Of a stretch of DNA of 64,000 nucleotides, positions 17,675-27,974 are shown piece by piece. The position numbers and the translations under genes were made by a program. How positions within the stretch are numbered: position 1 is the first letter of the stretch; the number at the start of each line of letters is the position of its first letter. The notes beneath the pieces are model-generated. The model did no database searches, was not told the origin of the DNA, and saw only the letters and a program-made list of their open reading frames with translations. This DNA is from Bradyrhizobium sp. CCGB01 (GTDB taxonomy: Bacteria; Pseudomonadota; Alphaproteobacteria; Rhizobiales; Xanthobacteraceae): NCBI RefSeq assembly GCF_024199795.1, contig NZ_JANADK010000001.1:3100001-3164000 (forward strand), written 5' to 3'.

Positions 17675-18808
17675 CTACTCCGCCACCAGCGCATTCATAT
17701 GCTCGACGGTTTCGGCAAAATCTTCCTTGAACTCCTGCACCACGGCGCCAGCCGACTTCACGCTGTCGATCAGGCCGACGCCCTGGCCGACGAAATAGCT
17801 GACGAGATCGCGCGCCTTCGCGTTGCCGCTCGCCGCCGCGCGGTCGATCGAGTTGAAGGCGTCGCGGCTGACGATGCTTTGCAGCGGCATCGGCAGTGCA
17901 CCCGGGCTTTCCGGCGCGCGGTCCCAGGCATCGGTCCAGACCGAGCGGAGTTGTCGCGCCGGCTTTCCCGTGCGGCCCTTCGAGCGGATCGCGTCACGGG
18001 AAGAAGCCGCGATCATCTTCTCGCGGAAGATCTCCGTGGTCTCGGCCTCGACGGTGGCAAGCCACACCGAGCCGGTCCAGGCACCGGCTGCGCCCATGGC
18101 CATGCAGGCCGCCATCTGCCGTCCCGTCATGATGCCGCCGGCCGCCAGCACGGGCACGTCGCGGATCGGCTTGATGGCCTTGATCACCTCCGGCACCAGC
18201 ACCATGGTCGAGACTTCGCCGCAATGGCCGCCGGCCTCGGTGCCCTGCACAACGAGGATGTCGACGCCGGCCGCAACCTGACGCAGCGCATGCTCCTTGG
18301 CGCCAACGAGGGCGGCAACAGGCACGCCATGCTTCTTGCCCATCTCGATCATGGCCTTCGGCGGCACGCCGAGCGCGTTGGCGATCAGGCGGATCGGATG
18401 ATTGAAGGAGACGTCAAGCAGCGCCAGCGCCGTCTTCGCATCGAACGGCTGCGGCTGGTTGTCGGCAACGCTGGTTGTGGTCAACTCGATGTCGTACTTC
18501 TTCAGGAGAGCGCGTGTGTAATCGCGGTGCTCCTGCGGCACGCGCGCTTCCAGGCTCTTCCAGGTGACGTCCTTCTCGCCCGCAGTCGAGATGTTTTCCG
18601 GGATCAGCACGTCGATGCCGTAGGGCTTGCCGTCGACATGCTCGTCGATCCATTTCAGCTCGCGCTCGAGCGTATCAGGCGTGTGCACGGTGGCACCCAG
18701 CACGCCGAAGCCGCCGGCGCGGCTGACGGCAGCAACGACGTCGCGGCAATGGCTGAAGGCGAGCAGCGGGAACTCGATGCCCAGCATGTCGCAGATCGGC
18801 GATTTCAT
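17675..18808 (-). CDS. Nitronate monooxygenase (2-nitropropane dioxygenase family)
   Basis: FMN-dependent TIM-barrel oxidase of 377 residues. It begins KSPICDMLGIEFPLLAFSHC, has the barrel strand AVSRAGGFGVLGA, the FMN phosphate-binding GTEAGGHCG segment with the conserved histidine, and VLAAGGIMTGRQMAACMAMG. Family enzymes oxidise alkyl nitronates to carbonyl compounds and nitrite; many homologues in acyl-CoA clusters have unproven roles and may be other FMN oxidoreductases. A ribosome site (GGGAGAG) precedes ATG 18808. It is divergent from the Baeyer-Villiger monooxygenase gene, with 255 bp between them. Confidence 0.87.
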   Translation of the reverse strand: MKSPICDMLGIEFPLLAFSHCRDVVAAVSRAGGFGVLGATVHTPDTLERELKWIDEHVDGKPYGIDVLIPENISTAGEKDVTWKSLEARVPQEHRDYTRALLKKYDIELTTTSVADNQPQPFDAKTALALLDVSFNHPIRLIANALGVPPKAMIEMGKKHGVPVAALVGAKEHALRQVAAGVDILVVQGTEAGGHCGEVSTMVLVPEVIKAIKPIRDVPVLAAGGIMTGRQMAACMAMGAAGAWTGSVWLATVEAETTEIFREKMIAASSRDAIRSKGRTGKPARQLRSVWTDAWDRAPESPGALPMPLQSIVSRDAFNSIDRAAASGNAKARDLVSYFVGQGVGLIDSVKSAGAVVQEFKEDFAETVEHMNALVAE

Positions 18809-19063
18809 GGCTCTCTCCCGGCGGTCGCCTTCGTTGCTGTTGTTGCTTTGCTTGAGCGAAGGCGTTTCGACGCTAACCCATCGTTACCTGCGATGCCAAG
18901 CCGGATTTGGCCACACATCTTGCGTGCAGGCGCCACGCAGCGATGAGCCATTCCGCTGCACAAAATAAGCAGGCCAGTGTCCGCCGATTTGCCTCTTGCG
19001 CTTTCGTGAGGGCGAGAGAATGCTGGCTCAAACAAAGAGAAAACAACTAGGGAGCGCCAACCG

Positions 19064-20731
19064 ATGTCGCCAGCGCAAGCGAGTCCGGCCCAAACCGTGG
19101 AAGCCTACGACGTAGTGGTCGTCGGCGCGGGCTTCGCCGGCATGTACATGCTGCATCGCCTGCGCGAGCTTGGTTTCTCGGCACGGGTCTACGAGCAGGG
19201 CGGTGGCGTCGGCGGCACCTGGTACTGGAATCGCTATCCCGGTGCACGCTGCGACGTCGAAAGCATGCAGTACTCATATTCCTTCTCCGAGGAGCTTCAG
19301 CAGGAATGGGACTGGAGCGAGCGCTATGCGCCGCAGCCGGAGATCCTGAAATACGCCAATCACGTTGCCGATCGTTTTGATCTTCGCCGCGACATCCAGT
19401 TCGACACCCGCGTCGAGCGCGCCGCGTTGGACGCGCGCACCAAGCGCTGGTCGGTGACGATCTCCGGCGACAAGACGGTTCAGGCGAGCTTTATTGTCCT
19501 GGCCACCGGTTGCCTCTCGAACGCGCGCAAGCCCGACATCAAGGGCCTCGAAAACTTCAAAGGTCCCGTCTACCACACCGGCAACTGGCCGCACGAAGAC
19601 GTCGACTTCACGGGCCTGCGCGTCGGTCTCATCGGGACTGGTTCATCGGGCATCCAGTCGGCGCCCGTCATCGCCGAGCAGGCAAGGCATCTCACGGTAT
19701 TTCAGCGCACCGCAAACTTCTCGATTCCCGCCCGCAATGCCGCCCTGACCGATGCGGAGCGTGACACGTTCCGCAGGAAATATCCCGAGGTCCGCCAGTT
19801 CGCGCGCGAGGTCGCGCGCAACGGGATCTATGCCGAGCAGCCCGATCGCGGTGCGCTTGACGATAGCGACGAGACCAGGAACGGCAAGTACGCGGCGCGA
19901 TGGGAGCGCGGCGGACTCACCTTCATGTATGTCTACAACAATCTCGGCCTCGATCGGTCCGCGAACGACACCGCGGCGGATTTCGTGCGCGGCAAGATCA
20001 CCGAGATCGTCAAGGATCCCGCAACGGCAAAATTGCTTCAGCCCAACAGCCATCCGATCGGCACCAAGCGCATCTGCATCGACACCGATTATTTCGCGAC
20101 CTTCAACCGGCCGAATGTGTCGCTGGTCGACATCAAGACCAATCCGATCGAAGAGATCACGGCGAATGCCGTGCGCGTTGCGGGCGTAGACCACGCGGTC
20201 GACGCGCTGGTGATGGCGACCGGCTTCGACGCCATGACGGGCTCGGTCGCGAAGATCGACATTCGCGGCCCGGGCGGGCAGACGCTGAACCAGAAATGGG
20301 CGGAAGGCCCGAAGACCTATCTCGGCCTGATGAGCGCGGGCTTTCCGAACCTTTTCATCATCACCGGCCCAGGCAGCCCATCGGTGCTGTCGAACATGAT
20401 CGTGTCGATCGAGCAGCATGTCGACTGGATCGCCGATTGCCTCGTCCACATGCGCCGGCGGGGCGTTGCCACCATTGAGGCGGGCGGGGAGGCCGAGGAG
20501 AAATGGGTGGCGCATGTCAACGAGGTCGCCCACGGCACGCTCTATCCGCAGGCCAATTCCTGGTACATGGGCGCCAATGTCCCGGGCAAGCCGCGCATCT
20601 TCATGCCCTATATCGGCGGCGTCGGCGTTTACCGCCGGATCTGCGACGAGGTTGCGGCGAAGGGGTACGAGGGCTTCGTGATGGAGGCCGCAGCCCGGCC
20701 GCGCAGGCTGGAAGCAGGCGAGGTTGCATGA
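19064..20731 (+). CDS. Baeyer-Villiger-type flavin monooxygenase (cyclohexanone monooxygenase family)
   Basis: FAD/NADPH monooxygenase of 555 residues. The FAD Rossmann motif is GAGFAGMYM (residues 21-29), the Baeyer-Villiger fingerprint FKGPVYHTGNWP is at residues 165-176, and the NADPH Rossmann motif GTGSSG is at 191-196. ATGF near residue 385 is the usual late motif. These enzymes insert oxygen beside a ketone carbonyl to make an ester or lactone. The gene lies in a cluster of CoA ligases, acyl-CoA dehydrogenases and an APH-type kinase, which fits onward use of a hydroxy acid released from a lactone. A GGGAGCGCC ribosome site precedes ATG 19064. The substrate is unknown. Confidence 0.9.
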   Translation: MSPAQASPAQTVEAYDVVVVGAGFAGMYMLHRLRELGFSARVYEQGGGVGGTWYWNRYPGARCDVESMQYSYSFSEELQQEWDWSERYAPQPEILKYANHVADRFDLRRDIQFDTRVERAALDARTKRWSVTISGDKTVQASFIVLATGCLSNARKPDIKGLENFKGPVYHTGNWPHEDVDFTGLRVGLIGTGSSGIQSAPVIAEQARHLTVFQRTANFSIPARNAALTDAERDTFRRKYPEVRQFAREVARNGIYAEQPDRGALDDSDETRNGKYAARWERGGLTFMYVYNNLGLDRSANDTAADFVRGKITEIVKDPATAKLLQPNSHPIGTKRICIDTDYFATFNRPNVSLVDIKTNPIEEITANAVRVAGVDHAVDALVMATGFDAMTGSVAKIDIRGPGGQTLNQKWAEGPKTYLGLMSAGFPNLFIITGPGSPSVLSNMIVSIEQHVDWIADCLVHMRRRGVATIEAGGEAEEKWVAHVNEVAHGTLYPQANSWYMGANVPGKPRIFMPYIGGVGVYRRICDEVAAKGYEGFVMEAAARPRRLEAGEVA

Positions 20732-20833
20732 CGCCGGCCTGAGGCCCGCGCCGGACGCAGAGCCGGCAGGGCTTGTCATCGGCCATTCGCGGGCTAATTA
20801 ATGCAGGCGCATCTTTCCGCCGGAGCCCCCCGC

Positions 20834-21712
20834 ATGACCGACGCCCCCGCCTACGTGCCGCCAAAAGTCTGGACCTGGAACAAGGAGAACGGCGGCCAGT
20901 TCGCCAGCATCAACCGGCCGATTGCCGGCGCGACCCACGACAAGGAGCTGCCGGTCGGCAAGCATCCTCTCCAGCTCTATTCGCTGGCGACGCCGAACGG
21001 GGTCAAGGTCACCGTGATGCTGGAGGAACTGCTGGCGCTCGGCCACAAGGGTGCCGAGTATGACGCCTGGCTGATCAAGATCGGCAACGGCGACCAGTTC
21101 GGCAGCGGCTTTGTCGACATCAACCCGAACTCAAAAATCCCGGCGCTGATGGATCGCGCCGGTCCGGAGCCGATCCGGGTGTTCGAATCCGGCTCGATCC
21201 TGTTCTACCTTGCCGAGAAGTTCGGCGGTGCCTTCCTGCCGAAGGAGATCAAGGCCCGCACCGACGCCATGTCCTGGCTGTTCTGGCAGATGGGCAGCGC
21301 GCCGTATCTCGGCGGCGGCTTCGGCCATTTCTACGCCTACGCGCCGTTCAAGATCGAATACGCCATCGATCGCTTCGCGATGGAGGTCAAGCGCCAGCTC
21401 GACGTGCTCGACCGGCGCCTCGCCGACAACGAGTACCTCGCGGGCAAGGAGTACACGATCGCCGATATGGCGGTGTGGCCGTGGTACGGCGCACTTGCCA
21501 AGGGGCTGGTCTACGGCGCCGGCGAATTCTTGTCGGTGCAGGACTACAAGAACGTGCAGCGCTGGACCGACCAGATCGCGAAGCGTCCCGCCGTGAAGCG
21601 CGGCCGCATGGTCAACCGCGTCTCCGGCGATCCCGCCAGCCAGCTCCACGAGCGGCATGATGCGTCTGACTTCGAGACCAAGACGCAGGACAAGCTCGCA
21701 CCCGCGTCGTAG
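20834..21712 (+). CDS. yghU: YghU-type glutathione S-transferase (disulfide-bond oxidoreductase)
   Basis: Nu-class GST of 292 residues. The N-terminal YVPPKVWTWNKENGGQFASI and INRPIAG segment preceding the thioredoxin fold is diagnostic of YghU. LYSLATPNGVKVTVMLEE carries the glutathione-site threonine/asparagine, and NPNSKIPALMD is the cis-proline loop; the all-helical C-terminal domain follows (IADMAVWPWYGAL). Known relatives reduce disulfides with glutathione and have organic peroxidase activity. Start at ATG 20834, where the family-typical sequence begins. It follows the monooxygenase gene by about 100 bp on the same strand. Confidence 0.9.
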   Translation: MTDAPAYVPPKVWTWNKENGGQFASINRPIAGATHDKELPVGKHPLQLYSLATPNGVKVTVMLEELLALGHKGAEYDAWLIKIGNGDQFGSGFVDINPNSKIPALMDRAGPEPIRVFESGSILFYLAEKFGGAFLPKEIKARTDAMSWLFWQMGSAPYLGGGFGHFYAYAPFKIEYAIDRFAMEVKRQLDVLDRRLADNEYLAGKEYTIADMAVWPWYGALAKGLVYGAGEFLSVQDYKNVQRWTDQIAKRPAVKRGRMVNRVSGDPASQLHERHDASDFETKTQDKLAPAS

Positions 21713-21716
21713 GTGT

Positions 21717-21796
21717 GTAGGGCGGATTAGCCGAAGGCGTAATCCGCCATTTCGCGGTCAAAATTCGGCGGATTACGCTTCGCTAATCCGCCCTAC
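21717..21796. repeat. Palindromic repeat family G
   Basis: GTAGGGCGGATTAGC and its reverse complement enclose GCGTAATCCGCC/GGCGGATTACGC inner arms. It sits between the convergent GST and flavin reductase genes; the stop codon of the latter falls inside the repeat arm. Only one copy is in the window. Confidence 0.82.
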
Positions 21797-22410
21797 GGCT
21801 TCTTCGCACCCTCCGCCGCCGGAAACACCACGCGGTCATCCGTGCGGCAGTAGCGATCGGCGAACATGCGGCCGATCGGATGATAGCGGTCCATGTGCAC
21901 CCGCATCTTGTCGCCATCCCACAGCTCGTCGCGGATATGGAAGTGGATGCCTTCGCCCATGATCAGGCGGCGGTCGTCGTTGACGTCGATCATCTTCCAG
22001 AGTTTGCACTCCATTGCCCAGGGCGTGTCGGCCAGTCGCGGCACGGCAATCCTGGTTGATGGCGCGAGCTTCAGCCCGAGATAGTCGGGTTCGCCGATGT
22101 CAGGCGGGAAATCGCCGCTGCTCTCGTGCATGGCCTTCGCCAGCGGCTCGTCGGCGAGGTTGACCACGAACTCGCCGGTGCGCTGGATGTTGAGGAACGT
22201 GTCCTTGTCCTGTCCGTTCGGCTTGCGGTTCGCCGCGAACATACACAGCGGCGGATCCTCGCAGAAGGCGTTGAAGAAGCTGAAGGGGGCGGCGTTGACG
22301 ATTCCGGTCGGCCCGACCGAGGTCACCCATGCGATCGGCCGCGGCAGGATGAAGGACGTCAGCACCTTGTAGCGCTCGCGTGGCGTCAGCTCGCTGGCGG
22401 CGTAGTCCAT
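21793..22410 (-). CDS. Flavin reductase-family protein (FMN-binding split barrel)
   Basis: A 205-residue FMN-binding split-barrel protein. LPRPIAWVTSVGPTGIVNAAPFS is the conserved FMN-binding strand pair (seen here in parts), followed by PPLCMFAANR and GEFVVNL. Such proteins supply reduced flavin or act as small flavoenzymes; this longer subgroup is often annotated only as flavin reductase family. Start at ATG 22410, preceded by AGGAGCCACC. The stop codon is provided by the edge of the palindromic repeat. It is on the same strand as the ACAD gene, 192 bp downstream of it with another repeat between. Confidence 0.85.
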   Translation of the reverse strand: MDYAASELTPRERYKVLTSFILPRPIAWVTSVGPTGIVNAAPFSFFNAFCEDPPLCMFAANRKPNGQDKDTFLNIQRTGEFVVNLADEPLAKAMHESSGDFPPDIGEPDYLGLKLAPSTRIAVPRLADTPWAMECKLWKMIDVNDDRRLIMGEGIHFHIRDELWDGDKMRVHMDRYHPIGRMFADRYCRTDDRVVFPAAEGAKKP

Positions 22411-22445
22411 GGTGGCTCCTGGAGGGAGAGAGCTTGCTTTCTTCA

Positions 22446-22585
22446 CCTCGCCCCGCTTGCGGGGAGAGGTCGAATTCGATTGCAGATCGAATTCGGGTGA
22501 GGGGGAGTCTCCGCGAGTCCGATTGTCACCGTCCTCGCGGAGGCTCCCCCTCATCCTGACCCTCTCCCCGCAAGCGGGGAGAGGG
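22446..22585. repeat. Double palindromic repeat family H
   Basis: Two hairpin units, CCTCGCCCCGCTTGCGGGG and CCTCTCCCCGCAAGCGGGG, flank a centre with GGAGTCTCCGCGAG/CTCGCGGAGGCTCC arms, so the whole forms a nested palindrome. It lies 17 bp beyond the ACAD stop. Confidence 0.82.
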
Positions 22586-22602
22586 GAAAGAGAGAGTGTG
22601 GA

Positions 22603-23880
<1,278 letters not shown>

Positions 23881-24053
23881 TGTTCCTCCCGTTTCGCTGA
23901 GACCGTGTTGGCCGGGACAATAGTCGCAGCGCCGCCAAAGCGCGAGCGCGTATTTTCTCACGCGAGCCATGCCATGCGATGGAATTTTCGCAGGGCGTTT
24001 GAAATGTTGTTTGAATGGAGTCGGAGTTTCGGTGAGCCTGTGCGCCAATCTCC

Positions 24054-24162
24054 GCTGTCATCGCCCGATTTAATCGGGCGATCCAGTATTCCAGAGACTG
24101 CAATGATTGAACCGAAAGGCCGCGGCGTACTGGATGCCCCGGTCAAGCCGGGGCATGACAGC
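24054..24162. repeat. Palindromic repeat family D, copy 1
   Basis: GCTGTCATCGCCCG and GGGGCATGACAGC outer arms with GGGCGATCCAGTA/GTACTGGATGCCCC inner arms, 16 bp beyond the VOC gene stop. A second copy is at 27811-27932. Confidence 0.82.
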
Positions 24163-24178
24163 GATGGAGGTGGCCGGC

Positions 24179-24559
24179 TCAGTTCGGCAGCCGATGCATC
24201 GCGCAGATCTTGTTGCCGTCGAGGTCGCGCAAATAGGCGAGATAGAGCTTGCCGCCCGGACCCTGGCGCACGCCGGGCGGATCCTCGATCGGGGCGCCGC
24301 CGGCTGCGAGGCCGGCTGCGTGCCACGCATCGACCTGCTCCGGCGAATTGCAGGCAAAGCCGATGGTGCCGCCGTTCGCGCACGTGGCCGGCTCGCCGTT
24401 GATCGGCTTCGACACCGAGAACACGCCGGTCTTGGTGATGTAGAAGATGCGGTGGCCGTCGACCCTGGCCGGCCGCACCTCGAGCGTGTTCAGCAGTTGG
24501 TCGTAGAACGTCTTGGCCTTGTCGAGGTCGTTGGTGCCGATCATGATGTGTGAAAACAT
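24179..24559 (-). CDS. VOC family (glyoxalase/bleomycin-resistance fold) protein
   Basis: A single-domain VOC protein of 126 residues starting MFSHIMIGTNDLDKAKTFYD, the usual first beta strand and helix, and ending in a LRDLDGNKICAMH strand with the C-terminal metal or substrate position. The length fits one half-barrel pair, so it probably works as a dimer. Histidine 4 is retained in the first metal position. It lies between the ACAD11-like and SDR genes on the same strand, but nothing in the sequence fixes its substrate. Repeats flank it on both sides. Confidence 0.83.
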   Translation of the reverse strand: MFSHIMIGTNDLDKAKTFYDQLLNTLEVRPARVDGHRIFYITKTGVFSVSKPINGEPATCANGGTIGFACNSPEQVDAWHAAGLAAGGAPIEDPPGVRQGPGGKLYLAYLRDLDGNKICAMHRLPN

Positions 24560-24597
24560 TTTGCCCGTTCCCCTCTGCGCTTACAAACTCAGAAACC

Positions 24598-24685
24598 GTA
24601 GGGTGGGCAAAGCGCAGCGTGCCCACCACAACATTCGAAAATGATATTGGTGGGCACGGCGCAAGAGCGCCTTTGCCCACCCTGC
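24598..24685. repeat. Palindromic repeat family B, copy 3
   Basis: GTAGGGTGGGCAAAG left end; the right end reads CCCACCCTGC with one mismatch. Inner arms are GCGTGCCCACCA/TGGTGGGCACGGCGC-like. It lies 6 bp beyond the SDR stop. Confidence 0.83.
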
Positions 24686-24691
24686 GAGATC

Positions 24692-25471
24692 TCAAAATGC
24701 GGTATAGCCGCCGTCGATCACGAACGTATCCGCGGTGTGATACGACGACGCTTTGCTCATCAGATACACCGCGATGCCGCCGAAATCGCTGGCCTCGCCG
24801 AAGCGCCGCACCGGAATGCGCGGCATCACGTTGGCGACGAACTTGTCGTTGGCCATGATGCCCGCGGTCATGTCGCTCTTGATCCAGCCGGGCAGGATCG
24901 CGTTCGCGGTGACGCCGTGCCGCGCCAGCTCGACGCCGAGCGCACGCACCAGCGCGTTGATGGCGGCCTTGGTCGCCGCATAATGCTCGTTGCGCGCGGT
25001 GCCGAAGATCGAAGCGAGGCTCGAGGTCGCGACCAGCCGGCCGAAGGGGTCTCCGGCATTGGCGCGATCGGTCATATGCCTGGCGGCGGCCTGGAACGCG
25101 TGGAACACGCCGTCGAGGTTGGTCGCGAACATCGTGCGCCATTCCTCCTCGGTGCGCTCGATGAAGGAACGCCGGCCGCCGCCGCCGATGCCGGCATTGG
25201 CGAAGCAGCCGTCGACCCGGCCGAAAATGTCGAGCGTCGCCTTCATCGCGGCATCGACCGAGGCCGGATCGGTGACGTCGCAGACGCGGCTGTCGACCTT
25301 GCCTGATAGCCCCGCCATGCTCGCGGCAGCGGCCTTGTTCTTGTCAGGATTACGCCCCCAGATCGAGACGTTGCAGCCCTGGCCGGCAAGCGCCTGCGCG
25401 ATGCCGAGCCCGATACCGCCATTGCCGCCGGTGATCACGGCGACGCGGCCGGTGAGGTCGAAAAGGTTCAT
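24692..25471 (-). CDS. SDR-family oxidoreductase
   Basis: Classical short-chain dehydrogenase of 259 residues. The cofactor loop is GGNGGIGLG, followed by NAG and the catalytic YAATK with an upstream serine pair (ATSSLAS). ATG 25471 is preceded by AGGAAA. It is divergent from the crotonase-kinase-DUF6285 operon and on the same strand as the ACAD11-like gene. In the P. putida levulinate pathway the SDR LvaD reduces a 4-oxoacyl-CoA to the 4-hydroxyacyl-CoA, a role this enzyme could fill. Family membership is certain; the substrate is not. Confidence 0.88.
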   Translation of the reverse strand: MNLFDLTGRVAVITGGNGGIGLGIAQALAGQGCNVSIWGRNPDKNKAAAASMAGLSGKVDSRVCDVTDPASVDAAMKATLDIFGRVDGCFANAGIGGGGRRSFIERTEEEWRTMFATNLDGVFHAFQAAARHMTDRANAGDPFGRLVATSSLASIFGTARNEHYAATKAAINALVRALGVELARHGVTANAILPGWIKSDMTAGIMANDKFVANVMPRIPVRRFGEASDFGGIAVYLMSKASSYHTADTFVIDGGYTAF

Positions 25472-25637
25472 GGCGCGTTTCCTGTTTTTGGCATGAGGCG
25501 CATCAGCCGCTGCGCGCAAGATTGCTTGCTATGCTCTGACCACCATGGACAAGGCCGCGACAAAAATCAAATATGCGCCCCGGCAAAAGTAATTCCGGTC
25601 TGCGAAACTGACACAGGCCGCAACGCACGAGGAAACC

Positions 25638-26426
25638 ATGCAGTTCAAACACGTCACGCTCGATTTCGATGGTTCGGTCGCGATCCTCAGGCTCGACCAT
25701 CAGGAGGTGATGAACGCGGTCTCCATGGACATGCTGGGCGGCCTCGCCGACGCGCTCGACGCGATCGAGGAGAAGAAGGAGGAGGTGCGCTGCGTCGTGC
25801 TGACCGGCGCGGGGCGGGCGTTCTGCACGGGCGCCAATCTTCAGGGCCGCAACAACCAGTCGAAGAAGACCAAGGCCGGCCTGACGCTCGAGACCGGTTT
25901 TCATCCCTTCCTGCGCCGCATCCGCAATCTGCATTGCCCAATCGTGACCGCGGTCAACGGCCCGGCCGCCGGCGCCGGCATGAGCTTCGCACTGCTCGGC
26001 GACATGATCCTGTGCGCGCGCTCATCCTACTTCCTGCAGGCGTTCCGCCGCATCGGCCTGGTGCCGGATTGCGGCTCGACCTGGCTGCTGCCGCGCCTCG
26101 TCGGCCGGGCGCGCTCGATCGAATTGTCGCTGATGGGCGAGCGCCTGCCGGCCGAGAAGGCGCTGGAATGGGGCCTCGTCAACCGCGTCTACGACGACGG
26201 CGTGCTGATGGAGGAGGCGATGAAGCTTGCGCGCGACCTCGCGAGCGGGCCGACGGTCGCGCTGTCGTTGATCCGCAAGCTCTATTGGGACAGCCCGGAA
26301 AATTCCTTCGAGGACCAGCTCAACCTCGAATTCCAGTGCCAGCTCCGCGCCGGCGATACCGATGATTTCCGCGAAGGCGTCGGCGCCTTCCTGGAGAAGC
26401 GCCCGGCGCAGTTCAAAGGCAAATGA
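25638..26426 (+). CDS. Enoyl-CoA hydratase/isomerase (crotonase) 1
   Basis: Crotonase of 262 residues. The oxyanion-hole segments are VVLTGAGRAFCTGANLQ and VTAVNGPAAGAGMSFALLGD, and the QAFRRIGLVPDCGSTWLLPR segment matches isomerase/hydratase members with an aspartate-cysteine in place of the usual glutamate-glycine. It should act on an unsaturated acyl-CoA. Its stop overlaps the kinase start by four bases (ATGA), so it belongs to the same transcript as the kinase and DUF6285 genes. Confidence 0.9.
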   Translation: MQFKHVTLDFDGSVAILRLDHQEVMNAVSMDMLGGLADALDAIEEKKEEVRCVVLTGAGRAFCTGANLQGRNNQSKKTKAGLTLETGFHPFLRRIRNLHCPIVTAVNGPAAGAGMSFALLGDMILCARSSYFLQAFRRIGLVPDCGSTWLLPRLVGRARSIELSLMGERLPAEKALEWGLVNRVYDDGVLMEEAMKLARDLASGPTVALSLIRKLYWDSPENSFEDQLNLEFQCQLRAGDTDDFREGVGAFLEKRPAQFKGK

Positions 26427-27409
26427 TCGAGGCGGAGCTTTTTCGCAGCGTCCAGCGCTGGTGCAAGGGCGCAACCGGCGTCACCGGCGCAGCAAAGCTG
26501 TCGGGCGGCGCCAGTCAGGAAACCTGGCGCTTCGACATCGTGCATCCCGACGGGGCGATCGGCGCAATCCTGCGCCGCTCGCCGAAGGGCTATGGCGCAG
26601 CCCCAACGCGCGCGGCGGGCCTCGCCGCCGAAGCGCAGCTGATGCAGCTCGCCTTCGAGGCGGGCGTGCCGTCGCCGCGTGTGATGCATGTACTGACGCC
26701 GGATGAAGATCTCGGCACCGGCTTCATCATGCAGCGGGTCGAGGGCGAGACCATCGCCCGCAAGATTCTGCGCGATGAGGAATTTGCTGCGGCACGGCCG
26801 CGGCTCGCGCGGCAGATCGGCGGCGTGCTTGCGGGCCTGCACAGGCTGCCGCAGGACAAGCTGCCCGAGCTTCGCAGCCGCAACGCGACCCAGGAGATCT
26901 CCGAGTTCGAGCGCGACTATCGCAGCCTGAACTGGCCAAAGCCCGTGTTCGAGCTGGCACTGCGCTGGCTGCGCGACCACGATCCCGGCCCGTCGGTCGA
27001 GACCACGCTGGTGCATGGCGATTTCCGCAACGGCAATCTCATCATCGGTGCCGACGGCGTCCGGGCCGTGCTCGACTGGGAGCTTGCCCATCTCGGCGAT
27101 CCCATGGAGGATCTCGGCTGGGTTTGCGTCAACTCCTGGCGCTTCGGCGAGATCGACAAGCCGGTCGGCGGCTTCGGCTCGCGCGAGGAGCTGTTCGCCG
27201 GCTATGAGGCAGCCGGCCGCAAATGCGATCCCGAGCGCGTCAAATTCTGGGAAGTGATGGGCACGCTGCGCTGGGGCATCATGTGCGGCGGCATGATGCA
27301 GCGGTTCCGCGAGGGACCGGACCATTCGATGGAGCGCGCCATGATCGGCCGCCGCGCCAGCGAGACCGAGATCGATCTGTTGCGGCTGCTCGCGCCGCGC
27401 GGGAGCTAA
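26423..27409 (+). CDS. APH-family phosphotransferase, candidate 4-hydroxyacyl-CoA kinase (LvaA/ACAD10-11 kinase-like)
   Basis: Protein-kinase-like fold phosphotransferase of 328 residues. The catalytic loop is HGDFRNGN (residues 198-205) and the metal-binding loop is LDWELAHLGDP (217-227). An ATP-pocket segment GGASQETWRF lies near residue 28. This subgroup is the separate bacterial version of the N-terminal domain of ACAD10/11; LvaA of Pseudomonas putida phosphorylates 4-hydroxyvaleryl-CoA. It overlaps the crotonase by four bases and is followed by a DUF6285 gene after 2 bp, the same pairing as LvaA-LvaB. An antibiotic-modifying role is unlikely in this context. Confidence 0.85.
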   Translation: MIEAELFRSVQRWCKGATGVTGAAKLSGGASQETWRFDIVHPDGAIGAILRRSPKGYGAAPTRAAGLAAEAQLMQLAFEAGVPSPRVMHVLTPDEDLGTGFIMQRVEGETIARKILRDEEFAAARPRLARQIGGVLAGLHRLPQDKLPELRSRNATQEISEFERDYRSLNWPKPVFELALRWLRDHDPGPSVETTLVHGDFRNGNLIIGADGVRAVLDWELAHLGDPMEDLGWVCVNSWRFGEIDKPVGGFGSREELFAGYEAAGRKCDPERVKFWEVMGTLRWGIMCGGMMQRFREGPDHSMERAMIGRRASETEIDLLRLLAPRGS

Positions 27410-27411
27410 GC

Positions 27412-27789
27412 ATGCAAGACGAACCGACACCGATCGAGCTGACCAAGGCGGTTGCCGATTTCCTCCGTAACGACATCACGCCGCTGATCTCCGGCCACCA
27501 GGCCTTCAAGCTGCGCGTCGCCGTCAACATCCTCGACCTCGTCACGCGGCAATTGACGCGGGAGGAGGGGAGCGACGCCGCGGAGGTGGAGCGCCTGCGC
27601 GCGCTGCTCGGCATGGACGGCTCGGTCACCGACCTCAACCGCGCGCTCGCCGAGCGCATCGCCAAGGGCGAAGCGGGCCTCGCAACGCCGGGCCTTGTCG
27701 AGCATCTGTGGGCGACCACGATGGACAAGCTGGCGGTCGATCAACCGAATTATGCGTCGTACAAGCGGGAGCTGGGGCGGGGCGAGTAG
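27412..27789 (+). CDS. DUF6285-type small protein, candidate partner of the kinase (LvaB-like)
   Basis: A 125-residue, mostly helical soluble protein. It starts 2 bp after the kinase stop with no room for its own promoter. Visible features are LTKAVADFLRNDITPLISG, AFKLRVAVNILDLVTRQL and a C-terminal LWATTMDKLAVDQPNYASYK; there is no signal peptide or membrane segment. In P. putida a small protein (LvaB) encoded beside LvaA is required for kinase activity, so a partner role is inferred from position and size. The DUF number is from memory of the family and should be treated as tentative. Confidence 0.72.
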   Translation: MQDEPTPIELTKAVADFLRNDITPLISGHQAFKLRVAVNILDLVTRQLTREEGSDAAEVERLRALLGMDGSVTDLNRALAERIAKGEAGLATPGLVEHLWATTMDKLAVDQPNYASYKRELGRGE

Positions 27790-27810
27790 GAAGTCGCGCG
27801 CCATACTCGC

Positions 27811-27932
27811 TGTCATCGCCCGCCTTGTGCGCACTTGCGCACCGGGGCGGGTGATCCAGTACTCCGAGACAGTTGTGATTTGATCGATGGGCTGCGGCGT
27901 ACTGGATGCCCCGGTCAAGCCGGGGCATGACA
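27811..27932. repeat. Palindromic repeat family D, copy 2
   Basis: TGTCATCGCCCG and GGGGCATGACA outer arms with GATCCAGTACTC/GCGTACTGGATG inner arms. It lies between the convergent DUF6285 and crotonase 2 genes, 21 bp after the former. Confidence 0.82.
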
Positions 27933-27974
27933 CCGCTGATGTGGGGGCGTCTCGTTGTGGCGGCGAAAGGCCTC

